Source of the DNA: Phytoseiulus persimilis
Taxonomy: Eukaryota > Arthropoda > Arachnida > Mesostigmata > Phytoseiidae
Direction of reading: 5' to 3'
Length of the DNA: 64,000 bases
Assembly (NCBI GenBank): GCA_037576195.1
Contig: JAQZDE010000012.1
Coordinates: forward strand, 1 to 64,000
Shown piece by piece: positions 55,474-64,000 of this stretch; within the stretch, counting starts at the first letter, position 1, and every line of letters begins with the position of its first letter. The translations under genes and the position numbers were made by a program. A model generated the notes under the pieces. It searched no databases and was not told the origin of the DNA. It saw only the letters and a list, made by a program, of their open reading frames with translations.

Positions 55474-55479
55474 TTTATT
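55474..55479 (-). terminator. Polyadenylation signal of Mrto4
   Basis: TTTATT on the plus strand reads AATAAA on the minus strand, starting 15 bp past the Mrto4 stop codon. The implied 3' UTR is very short. Confidence 0.6.
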
Positions 55480-55493
55480 CACAATGCACAGAG

Positions 55494-56912
55494 CTATTTC
55501 ACACTCTTCATGGAGGAGCGGGTCACTCTTCTTGGGGGAGTGTCGGTTTTCCCCGCCTTCACGGGACGTTTTCCGGCTTCGGACTCTTTGATTTTTCGGA
55601 CAGCTTTCTTGATCGGTCTGTTCTCCTTCTGCTTCTCAGGCTTCTTCTCTACCGCCTTATCTCCGTTCTCATCATCTTCCTCGTCCTCGACGATCATATC
55701 GCCATCGTCTTCCTCTTCGCCTCCCTCCTCGTCGTCATCGCCGTCTTCTTCGTCACTTTCGTCACTCTCGTCACCATCAACCTTATCAGCAGAACTCTCT
55801 GGTATAACGGACTTCCGAGCCCTCTTGGCCTTGCTGTGTTTAGATTTCGATTTCTTGACCTCGAGGGCGCTCCGCTCTTCTTTCTCATGGAGAACCCTGG
55901 AGCAGAGAAGAATTATTGGTTGAGGGGCACATTCGTCTGGGCGCCGCCAGGCGGCGAAAGAACACATGTATCCGCCGTCACTTAATGCGATCAGTTGGCT
56001 TACTTGAAAGATCCATCTTTCTTCCACACGCATTCCAGGGTGATATGGAACTCGGCCATCGGTATCCCTTTGTGCTTCAGAACGTCAGCCATTTCGGGAC
56101 TCAGTGTATCACCTTCATTGCACACTGTGAACTCATTCAACAGTTGGATTTTACCGTTGACAAGCTTCGTCGGTAAGCCGAGTCGACGGAACTGGGGCTC
56201 CATGGTATGAGAAAAACTGGCTAGATCGTTCTCTTTCAAAACAACTGTTTCCGTGGCCACAAAGCCTGCTCTCGCGAAATCTGGCACTTTGAAGTCTTCA
56301 AACCAAGCTATCACCTCTTCTTCAGCCTGTGACGTCAACAGCAGGCCGCATTGACCCAAGAGCCGTTCTGAAACCTGCATGTAACGTATTTAGTCAAGCA
56401 ACCTCGTTTCCTCCAACTCGAGCTCACCTATTCTGTATCAGCAGAGCTTTCCAAACAGCCAAAGTTACCTTGTGAATGTTGTCTGCGATCTCGTTCTCAG
56501 CGTTTCGGCCCAAGGCAAGCTGGAGTACTTTGTTTTTCCCCATTATGAATTTTGAGGTGCCTTTCCATTCTTCGCGAACCTCTTTCATCTTGTTGTTCCT
56601 CATGTTCTCGATAGAGAAAATATACACAGAATCGTATTCATCCAGAGCTTTGCGAATTTCCTGGTGGAGAAAAAGGTCGTGATTGGCGAGGTATCCCCGA
56701 TTGATCAGATGATACACTCGGGACTTCGCAATCTTTCAACGCGGAATGCCCCACGGAGCGGCCTCAAGTCGTTTCAGATTCGGCAAACAGAAGATGGAAC
56801 GTTTCTGAACTATTCATGATGAACCTACTTCAACAAGTTTCTGTTTATGCTGCAGGCCTTTCTTCTTCGCCTGCGTCAGCGACACTACACGATTTCTCTT
56901 TGAGACGGGCAT
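55494..56912 (-). CDS. Mrto4: mRNA turnover protein 4 homologue (MRT4), 60S ribosome assembly factor
   Basis: Nucleolar paralogue of ribosomal stalk protein P0 that occupies the P0 site on pre-60S particles until exchanged during maturation. Exons on the minus strand: 56912-56829, 56660-56469, 56374-56004, 55896-55494; introns of 168, 94 and 107 bp with GT/AG ends; 349 aa. Exon 1 gives the basic MPVSKRNRVVSLTQAKKKG start typical of the family. The L10-like domain follows (IENMRNNKMKEVREEWKG, GKNKVLQLALGR), then the second domain with SHTMEPQFRRLGLPT and VCNEGDTLSPEMADVLK. From about residue 227 there is a long charged tail, first Lys/Ser-rich, then strongly acidic, then basic, making the protein about 110 residues longer than the human form of about 239. 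The last splice relies on GTAAGC within a Lys codon, where the unspliced frame hits a stop at once. Confidence 0.93.
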
Positions 56913-59509
56913 TTCGGAGCTATAGAGCGAAGGGAAGTTGAGGATCGAGCCGCATACAACTCAGCGCCGATAGAACAAGTCAACAACACGTGCGCGGCTC
57001 CCAGCAGACACAAACATTGCTGACCAACAGAGCCACGGAGAAAGGGCACATCCGGGGCGACTCAGAGCAGCGCCTCCCAATGCCCGCGCAGCTTTGAAAC
57101 TCCGAAGCCCTTTATAAGAACGGAGTTATTCCAATCAAATGGAGCCGAAATCGCGATATCGCGGGAAGCTACAGTGCGACGAAGTGCGTTCCCCCAAGGA
57201 ACCTTTTGCTCCTCTTGTGGGTCGAGATGTATTTCGTTTCAAAATGTTCTCCGATTGTTTGCACGGACATCGTGAATTGAAAAGTGACCGGAACTATCTG
57301 TTTTCAGTGCGGTACTCAGTAGCACGTCATTTGCGGAGGAATCTATGCGGAAGTTTGGACCCGGCACGACGTCATGCGTGCGTTTCGGGATCAAGAGTCG
57401 ATGGCAGTGCGCCCGAGGCGGCACCTTTCAGGGACGGCATTGCGGTGCTCATGTTTTCCCGGAGTCGCTCTAAAACTTGAGATTGGCGGTTACGGAGCGC
57501 AATAAGGGGGCGACCGTCGACCGACTAGGGATTTCACATTCCTCCTGGCGTTTCCTTGTTCAACTTTGAGTGATGTGGCCCTAAATTCCGAACTGTTTTA
57601 TGTGCTTTGATCTTCCGAACAAAGCTTTTTTCGACAAAGATCGTTATTGAGAGTATGTAGGATCTAGCGGACTTGCATGGGACCTTTGGTGTCACTTGGT
57701 CACGGTACGCCTCTGTTAGCGGCAGCTATGGAACCTCAGCTATGAAAGTTTACGAATAAGACTCAGCGGACAGGCAGTTGACCATTGACTTTGTGCCAAG
57801 TTCACGGTTCTCAGATTTATTCCGACTGATATTGAAGAAATCTTTCGTACGGCTGGGCACGGGCATCGAAGGCCGGCTGCGCGATCTCTTCTGGCAAGGA
57901 CAGTTCAAACGCTGACTTCAACGACCCAGTTATCTCTCTACGGCCCATCATTATTGGTCGGCTGATTAGGCCGGCTTATGTCTGGGAGATTCTTCAGCAA
58001 AAGGTCCTAGATGGAAACATTCGGGAATCACTGCTTTTGAGCGTTATCAGATCGGTTTCTTTTATGCTAGCGGAGACTCACAATCTCCAGAGCTGTGGCT
58101 GAAGAGGAAATAGGCTTCCGTGTTGCGGGAAGTCAAGTGCGTGAGTCCGCAGCACTCAACTTCGATCGCTAATAACTCTGCTCCATTTCCAATCAAGCTC
58201 GTGTTTATCCGACGAACGCAGGTCCCGCACCGACAGGCTCACTGGAATCGTCGAGGGTCGGAAGATCGCAATTCTTTCGAAACTAAGATTTTGTCCCACC
58301 GTTTCCTCTCTGGGATCATGAAGTTTGTCAGAGACTATTTTGCACTATTGCCCTATTTTCAGGAAAAGAAGGGCATTGGCCGCCGCAACCCGGGGATGTA
58401 GAGCTTGGAAGTTTTGATTCTGGGTCATCTTTCGAGAGTTTCCAGGGAAAATAGTGCCAGCGGCAGCCATGGGACGGTTTGATTTGAACTTTTCTGTGAT
58501 GATGAACTCCTGATCCCTCGCGTTTCGAAGCTACAATTTAAGAGGAAAAGTTTGGATCGTATGACATGTTCTCGAAGCTTGAGAACTCGGCTTCACGAGG
58601 TGCAATGCGGCATTTCAAACCGGCTCGTTCCGTGGGGAATTGAACTTCTCTCATAAACGACCATGACTTTTTTCAATCTGGACGGGTCTGGTCAGATTCC
58701 CTCCAGCATCTTGCTCGATCCCGAAGCGAGACTTCAACACCGCTCCGGCCAGACTGGCTGACAGTTCTCATCGAACGGAGTGATCAAGATGACTCGGGAT
58801 CGAAACTTCGATGCCGATATCCCCGGTTTGCAGCGGCCAATCCCCTCGATCCTTCTTTCAAATCAGCGTCTTCTTAGACGAACTTCTTGATCCTGAGGGG
58901 AAAATATGGGGGTTTCGCCAGAATCGCGATTTTCTGATTTGCAACCCTTCAGTGAGACCGCCACCGGAAGCGCGCCGTTCGTCGGATCAGAGTGCCAGTT
59001 TGGATCTGAAGGCTGACTTAATTCAGCACATTTTGACCATTTCATTCTGCGCATCCTGGGAGCGGAGCTATGGGCGATCGAAGTTGGAAGCGCTGAACTT
59101 TTGCTATCACCCTATAGTAAACCTCGACTGAAACCTCAAGCAGGAAGCGGGCACTTCGTATAGCAGAGACTCGATCATTGTGGAGCGGCGTAGAGACCCG
59201 CCGAAACGCCGATTATCAAGCTCATTGGCCTCGGAAACATGAGGTCTCGCTGTACGACGGCGGCTAGGGGAGCGGGTGACCTCTTGAGAGAAGAAGCGCC
59301 GACCCCGATACGTAAAAGCGTTGATGTCAACTTCCTGGCTCAGAGTGCCGCAGATTCGAAAAGTGTTCTATGCTAGCCGATCCGTACCGAGCGCAGAGTC
59401 ATTTTTCCTACAATCCTCCGGGCTCCGTTCCATCACTAAGAGGACGCTCTTGTTTTCCGAAAAACGTAATTTTATTCATACATAAATACAACGAACAGTT
59501 CGTTCGACC
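56913..59509. other. Intergenic region between Mrto4 and Rpb5
   Basis: About 2.6 kb. The 57 kb end should hold the Mrto4 promoter, and the 59.4 kb end the Rpb5 3' UTR. No further gene, RNA or repeat is recognised. Confidence 0.6.
59471..59476 (-). terminator. Polyadenylation signal of Rpb5
   Basis: TTTATT on the plus strand gives AATAAA on the minus strand, starting 34 bp beyond the Rpb5 stop codon, consistent with a short 3' UTR. Confidence 0.65.
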
Positions 59510-62936
<3,427 letters not shown>

Positions 62937-64000
62937 GATGAACGTAGAGCACTATACAGGAATCAGATCAGGACAGTTTTATCGGCACGACGAGCAGCAG
63001 AACGAAGCCGGCGTGTGTTTGGCTGCAAGAGTTTTGATTCGGAGCCGCTCTGTTTACAGGGGGCGCTGGCTTCCTCTCAGTGAGCTCGACTGTTACTCTC
63101 TCCATATCACGTTTTGTTGTGGCACAGAGCATCTGCGAGGGCTCGAAGACGTTCTACATACCGTACTTCCATCAGAGTTCGCGGATCTCGGTTCCCCGTT
63201 ATCCTTCGGTTCTCTCCTAAAATGCTCATGAACCGCGTGGTGAGTTCCTGACTCCACGTAGAGCTCCTCAGCGAGGGGAAACAATCTTATTCGTCCGTAC
63301 CGGCGTTTGATCGAATGAAATAAACTCGAATCGTTCGCATTATTCCGAAGAGTTCTTGGTTTATCCATTCAATTGGTTAGTCGGCAAAATTAGAATCAGC
63401 TCCATGAAGGCGCCTCCGGGGTCCCGATCCCGATCTTCTCATGTTCTGGAGATAAACGCGTGTCACTCAAGTATCAATTGGGTGCGAAATTTCGGCCTCA
63501 CATCAGCTATGATTCCTGAGACGTTCCCTATAGGTTCGGAGCCCCCCTTGAAGGATACACGAGGAGCTCACGATTGCTTTCAGATTACGTCTAGTTTCAA
63601 AGAGAATCTGTCAGGAATCGGATCGATTTGTCGCTTCCATGCAGGAATCTGTCACCAGGGATAGATTCGATTGGAAATAGTCGAAACGAATCATCAAACA
63701 ATCGTCAATGCCATTTCCAGGGTTCGCTCCTGCGGAGCGGACTCCGCAGCTTACATACGAGTTCAGCATCAATGAGTCCGATGGTGCCGATCGTCATAGA
63801 GCAAACAGGCCGTGGCGAACGAGCGTACGACATTTATTCAAGACTTTTGAAGGAAAGGATCATATGTCTAATGGGACCTGTGAGTATACTCGGTGCACCA
63901 TCAGCGTAGTTCTGGATTACATGTTCAGAGCTCAACATCTTCTGAGTTTCCCCCGCAGTGAAGAATGTCAGAAGTCAGTTACATGAGCGTGTTTTTCAGA
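62937..64000. other. Region upstream of Rpb5, no recognisable gene
   Basis: About 1.06 kb to the end of the window. It should contain the Rpb5 promoter and 5' UTR on the minus strand, but I see no TATA box at a convincing distance and no coding exon. Confidence 0.5.

Larger units (their letters stand above)
53256..55493. other. Intergenic region between convergent egl and Mrto4
   Basis: About 2.2 kb between two stop codons of genes that converge. Part is expected to be 3' UTR from each side. I see no gene, RNA or repeat in it beyond the polyadenylation signals listed separately. Confidence 0.6.

Noticed and set aside
55510-55985. Plus-strand Ser-rich frames over 55.5-56.0 kb
   Set aside because: They are shadows of the acidic and lysine-rich last exon of Mrto4 on the minus strand.
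57112-57480. TATAAG followed by a 113-codon frame upstream of Mrto4
   Set aside because: The TATA-like motif is only about 25 bp from the ATG and the predicted protein has no recognisable features.

Overview
The window is a gene-poor piece of a eukaryotic nuclear genome, almost certainly an arthropod. Four multi-exon genes could be reconstructed by hand, with GT/AG splice sites that join in frame: Suppressor of Hairless (CSL/RBPJ; plus, 22742-24984, 3 exons, 649 aa), egalitarian (plus, 46760-53255, 7 exons, 834 aa), an MRT4/MRTO4 ribosome-assembly factor (minus, 56912-55494, 4 exons, 349 aa) and the shared RNA polymerase subunit RPB5/RPABC1 (minus, 62936-59510, 3 exons, 210 aa). Most introns are very short (87-301 bp). 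Base composition looks near 50% GC with abundant CpG. Short introns, this composition and a tick-like LINE suggest a chelicerate, perhaps a parasitiform mite, but that placement is inference.

Layout. 1-22.7 kb has no recognisable gene. It holds a TATA box followed by a signal-peptide-like first exon (about 6.95-7.24 kb), several tetranucleotide and triplet tracts, a C22 tract, and an excess of CGTGGGAA/TTCCCACG, the canonical CSL-binding word. 22.7-25.0 kb is Su(H). 25-46.6 kb is a second desert containing two more CSL words just beyond Su(H), a 45-bp x 7 minisatellite (29.7-30.0 kb), two weak secreted-protein-like ORFs (33.8 and 35.7 kb) and a 213-bp hAT-type MITE with an almost perfect 8-bp target duplication (45.6 kb). 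46.6-53.3 kb is egalitarian, with a YY1-like motif and a small uORF upstream. 55.5-56.9 kb is Mrto4, convergent with egalitarian. 59.5-62.9 kb is Rpb5, whose first intron contains a 5'-truncated non-LTR retrotransposon in antisense with an undamaged reverse-transcriptase ORF.

The genes are not a pathway: one Notch effector, one mRNA-transport adaptor and two housekeeping genes. The most interesting signal is the concentration of CSL words around the gene for CSL itself: 14 YGTGGGAA words in the first 28 kb, where about 1.7 are expected by chance, against 4 in the remaining 36 kb. That resembles a very extended form of Su(H) autoregulation. All splice models and counts were made by eye and need transcript and computational confirmation.
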